Translations under genes and position numbers: made by a program
The notes under the pieces: generated by a model
The model's input: only the letters and a program-made list of their open reading frames with translations
Told to the model about the DNA's origin: nothing
The model's database searches: none
NCBI RefSeq assembly: GCF_016862175.1
Contig: NZ_BOML01000010.1
Coordinates: 1-64,000 of the forward strand
DNA: 64,000 nucleotides
DNA from: Paractinoplanes durhamensis
Lineage (GTDB): Bacteria > Actinomycetota > Actinomycetes > Mycobacteriales > Micromonosporaceae
Reading direction: 5' to 3'
Part shown: positions 31,156 through 39,616 of the stretch, piece by piece
How the letters are laid out: every line of letters starts with the position of its first letter
Position numbering within the stretch: the first letter of the stretch is position 1

Positions 31156-31911
31156 TGTCTCGACGGGGTGACCCAGCGCCATCCGGGACAGCAGGGTGCC
31201 CCCGGCCACCGCGGCCGGCATCAGCAGGACCGCGCCGAGCGGGATCAGGAAGCAGCAGAAGACGGCCACGCCGAAGCCGATCGCGAGCGGCCGCTGGGCG
31301 CGCAGCGCGACCCGGCGGTCGGCCAGCCGCTTTCCTCGCCGCTGGAACGGCACGCCGGTCAGCTCGACCGCGAGCAGCCAGCCGCCGACCGTGGCGCCGA
31401 GCACCGGGATCACCGTCTGCCCGACCAGCGGCAGGAAGCCGAGCAGGAAGAGCGGGACGCCGAACAGGATGGACAGCCCGATGAGCCGCAGCGAGTCGAT
31501 CAGGCTGCGGCGCAGCGACTGCCAGAAGCTCACCTCGACCTCGTCCGGCACTCCGCCGAACCGGTCCTCGACCAGCTCCGAGATGCGCTCGTAGAACGGG
31601 TCGCCGATCAGCAACGTCACCGCGGTGAACGTGAGGATGCCGAGCAGGACGGACACCCCGAGCAGGCCGGCGCCGCCCAGCACCCGGGCCAGGTCGCGCG
31701 GGCCCTCGGACCAGTCGTCGGCGAACCAGGTCACGCCCCGGGACAGCCGGGGCAGGAAGTCGACCAGCACGACCAGGGCGATCGTGTAGATCAGACCGGA
31801 GATCAGGGCGGGCAGCAGGCCGAGCCCGAGCAGCTTGGGGCTGCGCAGGACCAGGCCGAGACCGCGGGCGAGCAGGGAGGCGCCCTGCAGGAACTGCCGA
31901 ACTGCGTTCAC
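31120..31911 (-). CDS. EI24/CysZ-like integral membrane protein
   Basis: A 263-residue protein with about five membrane segments. Motifs such as LLIGDPFYERISELVEDRFGG and the following FWQSLRRSLIDSLRL fit the EI24 domain family, which includes the CysZ sulfate transporter. There is no cys context here, so transport of sulfate is not implied. It overlaps the convergent LacI gene by 36 bp at its 3' end. Confidence 0.75.
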   Translation of the reverse strand: MNAVRQFLQGASLLARGLGLVLRSPKLLGLGLLPALISGLIYTIALVVLVDFLPRLSRGVTWFADDWSEGPRDLARVLGGAGLLGVSVLLGILTFTAVTLLIGDPFYERISELVEDRFGGVPDEVEVSFWQSLRRSLIDSLRLIGLSILFGVPLFLLGFLPLVGQTVIPVLGATVGGWLLAVELTGVPFQRRGKRLADRRVALRAQRPLAIGFGVAVFCCFLIPLGAVLLMPAAVAGGTLLSRMALGHPVETSRALADHQLGR

Positions 31912-31968
31912 GCTTCGGCAGCCTATTGCCTCAGCGCCAGACGCAGCCCATTGCCTCGGGGCGCCGGA

Positions 31969-32409
31969 TCAGTTGTCACCGGTCGGCATGCTCGGGTCGG
32001 CCGACTCGGACGTGCTCGGCGAGCTGGTCGGCGTCACGACGATCTCGGTCGGCGTCGGCACCGGCGGCATGTCCAGCGTCGGCATGCTGGTCGGCGTGAT
32101 CACCAGGACCGGCGGCGCGGTGGTGGCGACCGGCGCCGCCGTGGGCGCCTTGGCCGGCAGCAGGGTGGGGGTCAGCACCTTGGGCTTGGCCGACGCCGGC
32201 ACGGTGGTGACCGGCCGGGGACGGGTGTGTTCGGGGGCCGCGCCGACACCGCCGCTGCCGGCCGCGGCACCGATACCACCGGTGCCGCCGGCCGCGCCGA
32301 TCGCCGCCGGGCTGCTGGGTGGGGTGGCCAGGGTCCAGCCGATCAGGACGGAGATCGGCAAGCCCACCACCACGAGTCCGAAAAAGACTGATTTAGGGGA
32401 TAACCGCAT
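31969..32409 (-). CDS. Membrane-anchored Pro/Thr-rich protein
   Basis: A 146-residue protein. One N-terminal hydrophobic segment (residues 8-29, possibly an uncleaved signal anchor) is followed by a Gly/Ala-rich stretch and a Pro/Thr/Ser tail typical of wall-spanning linkers. No domain is recognisable. It is divergent from the secreted PKD-like gene, 140 nt away. Confidence 0.55.
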   Translation of the reverse strand: MRLSPKSVFFGLVVVGLPISVLIGWTLATPPSSPAAIGAAGGTGGIGAAAGSGGVGAAPEHTRPRPVTTVPASAKPKVLTPTLLPAKAPTAAPVATTAPPVLVITPTSMPTLDMPPVPTPTEIVVTPTSSPSTSESADPSMPTGDN

Positions 32410-32548
32410 GTCCGGAAAACCGAACCGGGAGGGGGAAAAGTTACGGCCCAGCGCTCGGGAAGCGGCTTGATCGATGGCTGCGCAAGCCGGTAGTGTCCGC
32501 TCGCCTCCCTCCGCGCGGACGGGGGCGCGGGTCACCACGGGGGAACAC

Positions 32549-33559
32549 ATGAAGCTCGCACACCGTCGCTCACTGCCCGTAATCCTCGGCCTGGCGCTGA
32601 CCGCCGGCGCCGTCTCGATCGCCTCGCCGGCCCACGCCGACGACCCGGAGAACGCCGCTCCCACCGCCTCGTACGCTCTGGACTCCACCGCCATCTGGGC
32701 CGGGCAGCAGGTCACGCTGACCGAGAGCGGCCTCACCGACGACACCACCGCGCCGGAAGCCATCACCCGCTCCGTCAACTGGGGCGACGGAAGCACCGGC
32801 AGCACGCTCACCCACAAGTACGCCCTGGGCGGCCCCTACCAGGTCACGGTGACGCTGAACGACGGCACGCTGGACGGCCCGGGCGTGTTCACCACCGGCT
32901 CCACGGTGACGGTAACCACCTCCCCGGGCACGTACGCCTGGCAGAAGTCGCCGATCTACGTCTACCCGGATTACCAGGAGCAGGGCACCATGCTCGCCAC
33001 CGGGCTGCCCACCAGCACCCGGGTGTGGACCTCCTGGACCGACGGCGAGACCAGCCTGCTGAACAACGGCACCTCGGCCACCGTCGGCCACTGGTTCGGC
33101 GAGGGCCCTCACACGCCGCAGATCACCCTGCAGAACGGCCAGGGCAAGGCCACCGCCCGCAACGCCGACACGCTGACTGTGCTCCCCGACACCACCCGCC
33201 CGGTCGCGTCACTGACCGTCCCGGCCAGCCCGAACAAGGCCGCCTCCTGGGCGACCGTCCGCGGCAAGGCCAGCGACAGCGAGTCCGGCGTCGACGTGGT
33301 CGGCGTCCAGCTCTACCGGTGGACCGCCACCACGGACTACTACTACAACTTCACGACCAAGGCCTGGGTGAAATACATCTACGGCCAGAGCGTGCCGTCC
33401 GCCGCAGCGTCTCTGCGCCCGGTCGATGCGTCCGGCAACTGGTCGGTGGCCGTGGCCGGCCAGGCCAAGGGCTACACGCTCGAGGTCATCGCGTACGCGT
33501 GGGACAAGGTCGGCAACCTCTCCAGCGACGTCTACGTCGACTACGCCCTGACCAGCTAG
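32549..33559 (+). CDS. Secreted PKD-domain protein
   Basis: A 336-residue protein with a signal peptide (cleavage after SPAHA, residue 27). An N-terminal PKD-like beta-sandwich (residues about 33-125) contains SVNWGDGSTGSTLTHKYA. A second, probably Ig-like module near residues 215-335 contains VRGKASDSESGVDVVGVQLYR and ends WDKVGNLSSDVYVDYAL. No enzyme motif is visible; binding or a surface structure is likely. GGGGGAA precedes the ATG. Its TAG stop shares the palindrome CTAG with the stop of the convergent hydrolase gene. Confidence 0.75.
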   Translation: MKLAHRRSLPVILGLALTAGAVSIASPAHADDPENAAPTASYALDSTAIWAGQQVTLTESGLTDDTTAPEAITRSVNWGDGSTGSTLTHKYALGGPYQVTVTLNDGTLDGPGVFTTGSTVTVTTSPGTYAWQKSPIYVYPDYQEQGTMLATGLPTSTRVWTSWTDGETSLLNNGTSATVGHWFGEGPHTPQITLQNGQGKATARNADTLTVLPDTTRPVASLTVPASPNKAASWATVRGKASDSESGVDVVGVQLYRWTATTDYYYNFTTKAWVKYIYGQSVPSAAASLRPVDASGNWSVAVAGQAKGYTLEVIAYAWDKVGNLSSDVYVDYALTS

Positions 33560-34443
33560 TCCTCGTTGAGGAACGACGAGATGCGCTCGCGGAGCTCGGA
33601 TCGGTTGGTCCAGAGCACCGCGGGCCGGTCGTAGATGTGCAGTTGAGCGGCCGGTAGCAGGGCGGCCAGTCGTTCGGCCCATGCGGCCGGGTGCACCTCG
33701 TCGCCCAGGCAGCCCAGCACCAGTGCGCGCCCGCGGAAGGCCGTCAGCGCCGACTCGTCGGCCACCGCGGGCTCGTGCCACAGGGTGGTCAGCTCGGGGG
33801 CCAAGCCGTCCTTCTGGAGCTGCTCGACCCGCTGCCGCAGGTAGCTCCAGCCGGTCGGGGTGTTGCGCACGACCGGCGGCAGCTCGGACTCGACGGCGGC
33901 GGCGATCGACGCCGCCTCGCCCGACTCGACCGCGGCGAGCAGCCGCTCCACCCGGGCCTCGGCGGCGGCCGGGCGGGTGCCGTCGAGCGGCGCCGGCAGG
34001 TAGAAGACCACCCGTTCGAAGCGGTCGGGTGTCTCGCTGAGCACTCGGGCCAGCGCGCCGGCGCCCATGCTCACGCCGACCGCCCGGGTAGCGCCGGCCA
34101 GATCGGCCACCGCCCGCAGGTCGCCGGCCAGATCGCCGAAGCTCCACGGGCCGGGCGGCGCGTCGGAGCGGCCGTGGCCACGGAAGTGGAAGAACACCCG
34201 GCGCCCGGTCACCGCGCTGCCCAGCGGGCGGGTGCCGGCGATGTCACCGCCGAGGCCGTGCCCGAAGACGGTGACCGGCTCCCCCACCCCGGTGACCAGC
34301 TGTTCGAGACGAACGCCGGACGGGGTGGCGACCAGCTCGGTCGGTGGACCGGGCAGGGTCGGCCGGCCGGTGCGCGGGCCGGTGCGGTCGGGGCGCTGGA
34401 GGCGGGGACCGCCGTCCGGCGGGGGCGGCCCGAACCGCCTCAC
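33556..34443 (-). CDS. Alpha/beta hydrolase
   Basis: A 295-residue alpha/beta-fold hydrolase: oxyanion-hole loop VFGHGLGGD, a FRGHGRSD segment, the nucleophile elbow GVSMGAGAL, and candidate acid residue in LGCLGDEVHPAAW. The usual final catalytic His is not obvious; the C-terminal motif reads LHIYDRPAVLW. The GTG start at 34443 overlaps the stop of the DUF2516 gene by 4 nt (GTGA), which decides the start. It is probably the last gene of the XRE-hbhA operon. Substrate unknown. Confidence 0.8.
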   Translation of the reverse strand: MRRFGPPPPDGGPRLQRPDRTGPRTGRPTLPGPPTELVATPSGVRLEQLVTGVGEPVTVFGHGLGGDIAGTRPLGSAVTGRRVFFHFRGHGRSDAPPGPWSFGDLAGDLRAVADLAGATRAVGVSMGAGALARVLSETPDRFERVVFYLPAPLDGTRPAAAEARVERLLAAVESGEAASIAAAVESELPPVVRNTPTGWSYLRQRVEQLQKDGLAPELTTLWHEPAVADESALTAFRGRALVLGCLGDEVHPAAWAERLAALLPAAQLHIYDRPAVLWTNRSELRERISSFLNED

Positions 34444-34754
34444 CAGAAGCCTTTGCCGTCCGAGAGGTCTTTGAGCCCGGGACGGACGTCGAGAAGGTAG
34501 ACCAGGGCGGCACCGATGCCGATCAGGCTGAAGATGCCGATCGGGCCGCTGACCAGCAAGGTCAGCACGATGCACACGGCGAGAATCGCCGCCCACGCAC
34601 CCTTGGGCAGGGTGCCGATGGCCTGGAAGCCGTCGCCTCGCTGGGTCAGACAGTGGATCAGCGCGACGGCCTGAACTATCAGCGAAAAGATCATGATGAC
34701 CAGATCGATGTAGCTCTGGACGACACCGTAGAAAATCGGCGCGGAGTAGGCCAT
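34440..34754 (-). CDS. DUF2516 membrane protein
   Basis: A 104-residue protein with three hydrophobic segments (about residues 15-35, 52-70 and 72-90), matching the small actinobacterial DUF2516 family. Mycobacteria carry a small membrane protein gene in the same place after hbhA. The function is unknown. It starts 57 nt after the HbhA-like gene, beyond a hairpin. Confidence 0.75.
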   Translation of the reverse strand: MAYSAPIFYGVVQSYIDLVIMIFSLIVQAVALIHCLTQRGDGFQAIGTLPKGAWAAILAVCIVLTLLVSGPIGIFSLIGIGAALVYLLDVRPGLKDLSDGKGFW

Positions 34755-34771
34755 GAGAGAGAGTCTATGAT

Positions 34772-34799
34772 GCGGGCCCCGGCAACTGCCGGGGCCCGC
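34772..34799 (-). terminator. Hairpin between the HbhA-like and DUF2516 genes
   Basis: A 12-bp perfect GC-rich stem (34772-34783 with 34788-34799) and 4-nt loop. No T-run follows on the minus strand, so it may only partly terminate or may protect the upstream mRNA; a T-run does follow on the plus strand. Confidence 0.6.
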
Positions 34800-34811
34800 T
34801 GATCATGTTTT

Positions 34812-35267
34812 TTACTCGGCCGACTTGTCGGCGGGCTTGATGGCCCGCTTGCGCGGCTTCGGGGCCGGCTTGGCGGCCTCGATGACCTTCGGCTCCTCGG
34901 TGGTCTCGATGTCGGCGTTGACCACGTCGGCGACCTCGACGACGCCGGTGCCGACAACCCGCTCACCGCGGGCAACCAGCTGGGTGTACGCCGTGACGGC
35001 GCGCTCCTGGGCGAGCTGGGCGATCGACGTCGCCACGCTCGCGGCGTTGCCACGCAGGGCGTCGAAGTCGGTGGTGCTGGCCTTCTCGCGCAGCTGGGTG
35101 GCCTTGGCGCCGGCCTGCTCGTTGTAGGTGCGCAGCGAGGCGGCGGCGCGCTCGCTCAGCTCGGTCACCACGGCGGGCAGCTTGCGCAGCTGCTCGACGG
35201 CCAGGTCACCGGCGCCGGCGGCGGCGTAGAGCGGGGCGGGGAAACGGGTCTTGGTCTGGTCGGTCAT
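34812..35267 (-). CDS. Heparin-binding haemagglutinin-like (HbhA-type) protein
   Basis: A 151-residue mostly helical protein: a long amphipathic helix region (residues 15-110) and a Lys/Pro/Ala-rich C-terminal tail (KPAPKPRKRAIKPADKSAE), the layout of HbhA. In mycobacteria HbhA is a surface adhesin and lipid-body associated protein, also likened to phasins; the role in a free-living actinomycete is unknown. No signal peptide. Its ATG overlaps the XRE regulator stop by 4 nt. Confidence 0.7.
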   Translation of the reverse strand: MTDQTKTRFPAPLYAAAGAGDLAVEQLRKLPAVVTELSERAAASLRTYNEQAGAKATQLREKASTTDFDALRGNAASVATSIAQLAQERAVTAYTQLVARGERVVGTGVVEVADVVNADIETTEEPKVIEAAKPAPKPRKRAIKPADKSAE

Positions 35268-35695
35268 TTCGGCTCCTCAGAGTCTTGGCTGGTCTCGGGC
35301 GCGCCGGGCTCTGGTGCGCCAGTTTCGGATGCGCTGGGTTGCGGCGCATGCCGGGCGTTCTCGTTGCGGAACGTCTCGTAGATCTGCGACAGCGACTGCT
35401 TCTGGGCGATCGAGAGGTCGGGATCGACCGCGATCGCGGCCAGCACCCCCTGCTGACCCTCGCCGTCGAGCAGGCCGGCCCGCAGGTACATCGCGGGTGT
35501 CGACACCCGCAGCGCGCTGGCGATCTGCTGCAACACCTCGGCACTCGGCTTGCGCAGACCGCGCTCGATCTGGCTGAGGTAGGGATTGCTCACGCCCGCC
35601 TTGTCAGCGAGCTGACGCAGCGAGATCTTCGCGGTCTGCCGCAGGTCACGGATGAAACTCCCGATGTCCTGAGGCAGATCCTTGGGTGTGGCCAC
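35264..35695 (-). CDS. XRE-family transcriptional regulator
   Basis: A 143-residue regulator with a Cro/C1-type helix-turn-helix (SLRQLADKAGVSNPYLSQIERG, residues about 25-47) and a C-terminal region ending in an acidic Pro/Glu tail. Orthologues lie upstream of hbhA in mycobacteria, from memory. GTG at 35695 (MATPKDL) is chosen; the longer frame would run into the operator region. It probably represses its own operon through the palindromes upstream. Confidence 0.85.
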   Translation of the reverse strand: MATPKDLPQDIGSFIRDLRQTAKISLRQLADKAGVSNPYLSQIERGLRKPSAEVLQQIASALRVSTPAMYLRAGLLDGEGQQGVLAAIAVDPDLSIAQKQSLSQIYETFRNENARHAPQPSASETGAPEPGAPETSQDSEEPK

Positions 35696-35718
35696 GAGAC
35701 CGACGTTAGCTCGGAGTG

Positions 35719-35756
35719 CTAGCTGTTGCAAGCAAAACGCTAGCTACAGCTAGCGT
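35719..35756. promoter_or_regulatory. Operator candidates of the XRE-hbhA operon
   Basis: ACGCTAGCT, 2 nt, AGCTAGCGT (35737-35756) is a perfect palindrome with 9-bp arms. A related half site GCTAGCT lies at 35718-35724 in a looser inverted repeat. They occupy the 68-nt gap upstream of the XRE gene, so autoregulation is likely. Confidence 0.65.
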
Positions 35757-35764
35757 GAAACGAG

Positions 35765-36598
35765 TCACCGCGTGGCGACACCGAGCAGAGCACGGGTCTC
35801 GGCGGTGGTCAGCGGGGCACGCTGGGCGAGCTGGGCGAAACCGGCGGCCCGGGCCACCAGCTGCATGTTCGACTCGACCGCCTGGCCCTTCGCGTACGTG
35901 ACCGTGTCCTCCATGCCGACCCGCAGGTGCCCGCCCGCCGACAGCGAGGCGAGCATCACCGGGATGGTGCTGCGGCCGATGCCGGTCGCCGAGAACGTCG
36001 TCCCGGCCGGCAGATCGCGGATCACCCGCTCGCAGGCGACCAGGGCGGCGGCGGTGCCCGGCATCCCGCCAGGCACCCCCATCACCAGATCGAGGTGCAC
36101 GTGCCCGCCGGCCGGCAGACCGTATTTGCCGAGCAGCCGCTCCAGCGTGGTGAGCTGGCCCAGGTCGAAGATCTCGTACTCCGGCACGATGCCCCGCTCC
36201 TGCATGCGGGTGTGCAGGTCGACGATGAACTCCCAGCGGTTCAGGAACACGCCGTCGCCGAAGTTGACCGTGCCCATCGTGCAGGAGGCCATCTCCGGGC
36301 CGGCGTCGAGCACGGCCAGCCGGTCGGACTCCGGATCGGTCACCGCCCCGCCGCTCGACAGCTGCACGATCAGGTCGGTGGCCGCGCGCAGGCCGGCCAC
36401 GGTGTCCCGCAGCCGGCCCTGGTCGAGGGTGGGCTGGGCGTCGGCGTCGCGGATGTGCACGTGGATGATCGAGGCGCCGAGGGCCTCGCATTCCTTGGCG
36501 GTGCGCACGAGCTCGTCGAGGGTGACGGGCAGGGCGGGCACATCCGCCTTGCTGTTCTCGGCGCCGGTCGGAGCAACGGTGATCACGGTCCCGGTCAT
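35765..36598 (-). CDS. Beta-keto acid cleavage enzyme (DUF849/BKACE)
   Basis: A 277-residue TIM-barrel protein of the BKACE family, which condenses acetyl-CoA with beta-keto acids in Zn-dependent cleavage. Family motifs seen: TVAPTGAE-type N-terminus, the Zn ligands in IIHVHIRDADA, a second His pair in HVHLDLVMG, and GIGRSTIPVML. Substrate cannot be told from sequence. ATG at 36598 is preferred to 36607, where the ribosome site would abut the start codon. Confidence 0.85.
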   Translation of the reverse strand: MTGTVITVAPTGAENSKADVPALPVTLDELVRTAKECEALGASIIHVHIRDADAQPTLDQGRLRDTVAGLRAATDLIVQLSSGGAVTDPESDRLAVLDAGPEMASCTMGTVNFGDGVFLNRWEFIVDLHTRMQERGIVPEYEIFDLGQLTTLERLLGKYGLPAGGHVHLDLVMGVPGGMPGTAAALVACERVIRDLPAGTTFSATGIGRSTIPVMLASLSAGGHLRVGMEDTVTYAKGQAVESNMQLVARAAGFAQLAQRAPLTTAETRALLGVATR

Positions 36599-36633
36599 GA
36601 GACGCATCCTGCCACTGCTTTTCAGGCCGAGCT

Positions 36634-37686
36634 TCAGGCTGGGTCGAGGGGCGGGTCGATGGCCGCCACCGAGTCGCCGATGCGCAGCTCGGCGTCGTCG
36701 GCCACGTTGCGCTTCAGCACGGCCAGGGTGATCAGGCCGAGCTCGTGGTGGCGGACCGCGGTGCCGACGAAACCGACCTGCCGGTCGCCCAGGGTCACCG
36801 GGGTGCCCTGCACCGGCGGCTGGTCGGAGGCGATCCCGTCGAGGTGCAGCAGCGCCAGGCGGCGCGGCGGGCGGCCCAGGTGGTGCACCCGGGCGACCGT
36901 CTCCTGGCCGCGGTAGCAGCCCTTGTCGAGGTGCACGGCCGGGGCGGTGAACTCGGCCTCGGCCGGGATGGTGCGGTGGTCGGTCTCCCAGCCGAGCCGG
37001 GGAACCCGGTGCTCGACCCGGATCGCCTCGTAGGCCCAGAGGCCGGCCAGCGGCACGCCGAGCTTCTCGATCACGGCCGCCTTCGCCGAGCGGGGCACGA
37101 GCAGGTCGACGCCCAACGGGACGCGGCGAGCCAGGCCACCCTCGTACGCTCGTACGTCATAAATGCTCGTGGCGTGCGGAGGCACCTCGCCGGCGGCGAA
37201 CTTCGCACCCGGCACCGCACTCAGCCGGGGTGCCGCGAGGTCGGGGAAGAGATCGGCGGCGGCCGGGCCGACCAGGGAGAGGACGGCGAGCTCGGCGGTC
37301 GCGTCGCGCGGCTCGACCCGGGTGAAGAAGCGCATCATCTCGAGGTATTTGAGCAGGCCCGCGCCCGCGCCCGGCTCGGTGTCGAGCCACGCGGTGGTGC
37401 CGTCCTCGGTGACGAACGCATGCTGCTCGACGTGCCCGTTGGGGGAAAGGACGAGAAGCTCGGAGCCCGTATTAGCCGACAAATCCGACAAGTGTTGAGT
37501 GGTCAGAGTGTGCAGCCAGCTCGCCCGTTCCTCGCCCGGCACCGCCAGCACGTCCCGGTTGGAGCGGTCGACCAGGCCGACCGCCGTGGCCAGGGTGCGC
37601 TGCTCACGCATCGGGTCGCCATAGTGCGCCGGCACGCCGGCATCGGCGGCGGTGGGATCCAGGTCCTCGACCATGATGGTGGTCAT
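36634..37686 (-). CDS. ygfZ: YgfZ/GcvT-type folate-binding protein
   Basis: A 350-residue protein of the YgfZ family, folate-dependent helpers in Fe-S enzyme maintenance. The signature KGCYRGQETVAR is present, with a GcvT-like N-terminal region (LATAVGLVDRSNRDVLAVPGEERASWLHTLTTQ). ATG at 37686 lies one base after the fur stop and has GGAGC upstream, so fur and ygfZ form an operon. Confidence 0.9.
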   Translation of the reverse strand: MTTIMVEDLDPTAADAGVPAHYGDPMREQRTLATAVGLVDRSNRDVLAVPGEERASWLHTLTTQHLSDLSANTGSELLVLSPNGHVEQHAFVTEDGTTAWLDTEPGAGAGLLKYLEMMRFFTRVEPRDATAELAVLSLVGPAAADLFPDLAAPRLSAVPGAKFAAGEVPPHATSIYDVRAYEGGLARRVPLGVDLLVPRSAKAAVIEKLGVPLAGLWAYEAIRVEHRVPRLGWETDHRTIPAEAEFTAPAVHLDKGCYRGQETVARVHHLGRPPRRLALLHLDGIASDQPPVQGTPVTLGDRQVGFVGTAVRHHELGLITLAVLKRNVADDAELRIGDSVAAIDPPLDPA

Positions 37687-37687
37687 C

Positions 37688-38122
37688 TCACAGCTCCTTG
37701 CGCGGTACTTCCTGGCATTGGCCGCAGACCCCGAAAAGCGACACGTGCCCGACATCGACCCGGAACGCCCGCTCCGCGAGCAGCCGGTCGGTCACCGGCA
37801 GCATCACCGTCGGGTCTACCTCACTGATCGACCCACATCCACGGCAGACCAGGTGAACGTGCTGATCCTCACCCGCCGCGTGATAGGTCGGCGAGCCGTG
37901 CGACAGGTGGGTGTGGTTGACCAACCCGAGCTCTTCGAGCAGCTCAAGCGTCCGGTAGACGGTGGTGATGTTGACTCCGGCGACCCGCTCACGGACCGCG
38001 GTGTGCACTTGCTCGGGGGTGGCGTGCCCGAGGTCATGCACCGCCTCCAGGATGAGCTGACGCTGCGGCGTGAGACGCAGCCCGCGCTCCCGGAGCATTT
38101 CGGCTAGCGATGTGGCGGACAC
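37688..38122 (-). CDS. Fur-family metalloregulator
   Basis: A 144-residue Fur protein. The N-terminal winged helix (MLRERGLRLTPQRQLILEAV, NITTVYRTLELLEELGL) is followed by the metal-binding domain (HVHLVCRGCGSISEV) and C-terminal FGVCGQCQ, giving two CxxC pairs for structural zinc. Whether it senses iron, zinc or peroxide cannot be told. GTG start at 38122. Divergent from the aminotransferase gene, 38 nt away. Confidence 0.9.
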   Translation of the reverse strand: MSATSLAEMLRERGLRLTPQRQLILEAVHDLGHATPEQVHTAVRERVAGVNITTVYRTLELLEELGLVNHTHLSHGSPTYHAAGEDQHVHLVCRGCGSISEVDPTVMLPVTDRLLAERAFRVDVGHVSLFGVCGQCQEVPRKEL

Positions 38123-38160
38123 GTTACGAGCATAGTTCGGTCCGTCGTTACGCTCCGCCC

Positions 38161-38898
38161 GTGACCGATCGAGTTCTGGTGTCGCCGGCCGAGTTGTTCG
38201 GCGACGGCGTCTTCGAGACCGTTCACCTGCGCCCCGACGGCCCCTGGCTGCTTGATCAGCATCTCGCCCGGCTGGCCCGGTCGGCCGCCCTACTGGATCT
38301 TCCGCTGTCCCTGCCGACCGTTTCGGCGCGCGTCGCAGCATTACCCTCGGTGACCGTCGCGAGCGCACTTCGGATCATTCAGACCCGGGAGTCACTGCAC
38401 GTGGCGGTCTCGGCGATCCCGGCCACCGTCCTCGACGAGCGGCGGACGGGCATCCGAGTGGTCAGCGGAGCCGTCGGCCTCCGGCCGCCCTGGTCACTCG
38501 CCGAGGCCAAGACCCTGTCGTACGGGCCGAACTTCGCGGCCCGGCGATGGGCGCGGGCTCAGGGGGGCGACGACCTCTTGTGGGTGACGATTGCGGGGTA
38601 CGCGCTGGAAGGGCCGACGTCCTCGCTGGTCTGGCTGGCCGGGGACGAGCTTCACTCCGTACCCCCCGCGGAGGCCGCAATCCTGGCCGGCACCACCGCC
38701 GCCGAGCTGTTGGCCCGCGCACCCCGGGTGGGTCTTCGCAGTTCCTACCGGATGGTCACGCTCGACGAGCTGACCGGGGCGGACGCGATCTGGTTCGCAT
38801 CCGCCCTGCGTGGTCTGGCCGAGGTGACCGCACTCGACGGGGTTCCGCGCGCCCGGTCACCGTGGACCGCGCGCCTGCTGGACCTGCTCGGTTATTAG
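38161..38898 (+). CDS. Class IV aminotransferase, aminodeoxychorismate lyase-like
   Basis: A 245-residue PLP enzyme of the BCAT/DAAT/PabC fold. Candidate PLP lysine in AEAKTLSYGPNFAARR, preceding GDDLLWV, and the substrate-loop segment LEGPTSSLVWL, with DAIWFASALRG near the C-terminus. The short length fits 4-amino-4-deoxychorismate lyase of folate synthesis, but other class IV roles are possible. GTG start at 38161, chosen at the family N-terminus. Confidence 0.8.
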   Translation: MTDRVLVSPAELFGDGVFETVHLRPDGPWLLDQHLARLARSAALLDLPLSLPTVSARVAALPSVTVASALRIIQTRESLHVAVSAIPATVLDERRTGIRVVSGAVGLRPPWSLAEAKTLSYGPNFAARRWARAQGGDDLLWVTIAGYALEGPTSSLVWLAGDELHSVPPAEAAILAGTTAAELLARAPRVGLRSSYRMVTLDELTGADAIWFASALRGLAEVTALDGVPRARSPWTARLLDLLGY

Positions 38899-39500
38899 CC
38901 GCCGATGCGCAGGAGGCGGGCCGACATGTGCGGGCGCAGGCCGCTCTCGCCGACCGACACCTCGTGCGCGTAGAGCAGCGCGGCATCGACGATGCCGAAC
39001 AGCCGCTTGGCGCCGCTCAACGGCAGGCCGGACGGTGTGTACGCGACCGCGTCGGCCTCCATCTCCAGGCGGGTCGGGCCGATCGTCGTGCCCAGGTAGA
39101 GCTCGGCGGTGCCGTCCGGGGTGATCACCACGGCTTCCATCTCGTCGGTGGCCCGCTCCGCGGCGTTGAGCACCGGCCGCCAGAAGCCCGACTCGACGAT
39201 CCACTCACTGAGCGGCTTGCCCTCGCCGTCGAGCAGCCAGGACCGCGCCTCGAAGCGCAGGAACGGACGCCCGTCGTGGCTGATCCGGATCTCCTGCGCG
39301 AAGTCGTAGTCCTCCTCCGCCGGGAAGCCGCCCTGCCCGCGCCCGCGCCACAGCCCCACGAACGGGAGCAGCCCGAGCAGCGCCGGATGCAGATCTGCAC
39401 CCTTGCGCAGGTCGTGGGTGTCCTCGTACGGATAGGGCTCGACCGGCGGCGCGTTGAGCCACGGCGGCGGGCCGAGGGGGTTGTCCGACACGTCACTCAC
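38895..39500 (-). CDS. FABP-like beta-barrel protein (nitrobindin/DUF1794 family)
   Basis: A 201-residue protein with the DUF1794 fatty-acid-binding-protein-like barrel. Signature LLGLLPFVGLWRGRGQGGFP is followed by YDFAQEIRISHDGRPFLRFEARSW and FWRPV. Many members bind heme through a conserved His near the C-terminus, and HEVSVGE-type sequence is present. GTG at 39500 or 39491. Its stop overlaps the convergent pabC-like stop by 4 bp. The 34-codon gene ends 2 nt upstream. Confidence 0.85.
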   Translation of the reverse strand: MSDVSDNPLGPPPWLNAPPVEPYPYEDTHDLRKGADLHPALLGLLPFVGLWRGRGQGGFPAEEDYDFAQEIRISHDGRPFLRFEARSWLLDGEGKPLSEWIVESGFWRPVLNAAERATDEMEAVVITPDGTAELYLGTTIGPTRLEMEADAVAYTPSGLPLSGAKRLFGIVDAALLYAHEVSVGESGLRPHMSARLLRIGG

Positions 39501-39502
39501 TC

Positions 39503-39607
39503 TTACCAACGCCCCCTGGAAACACGAACGGCCAAATAGCCGATGCCACCCGCCAGCGCGCCCAATCCGGCGACCAGCAAGCTCACGAACCCGATCTCGG
39601 TAACCAT
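39503..39607 (-). CDS. 34-residue single-helix membrane protein
   Basis: An ATG-initiated frame of 34 residues. A hydrophobic span with Gly zipper-like pattern (SLLVAGLGALAGGIGYLAV) is followed by a positively charged end (RVSRGRW). The stop is 2 nt before the FABP-like gene start, so the two are probably coupled. A -10-like TAAGAT 9 nt before the ATG suggests a leaderless transcript. I do not recognise the family. Confidence 0.55.
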   Translation of the reverse strand: MVTEIGFVSLLVAGLGALAGGIGYLAVRVSRGRW

Positions 39608-39616
39608 GACCGGCCC

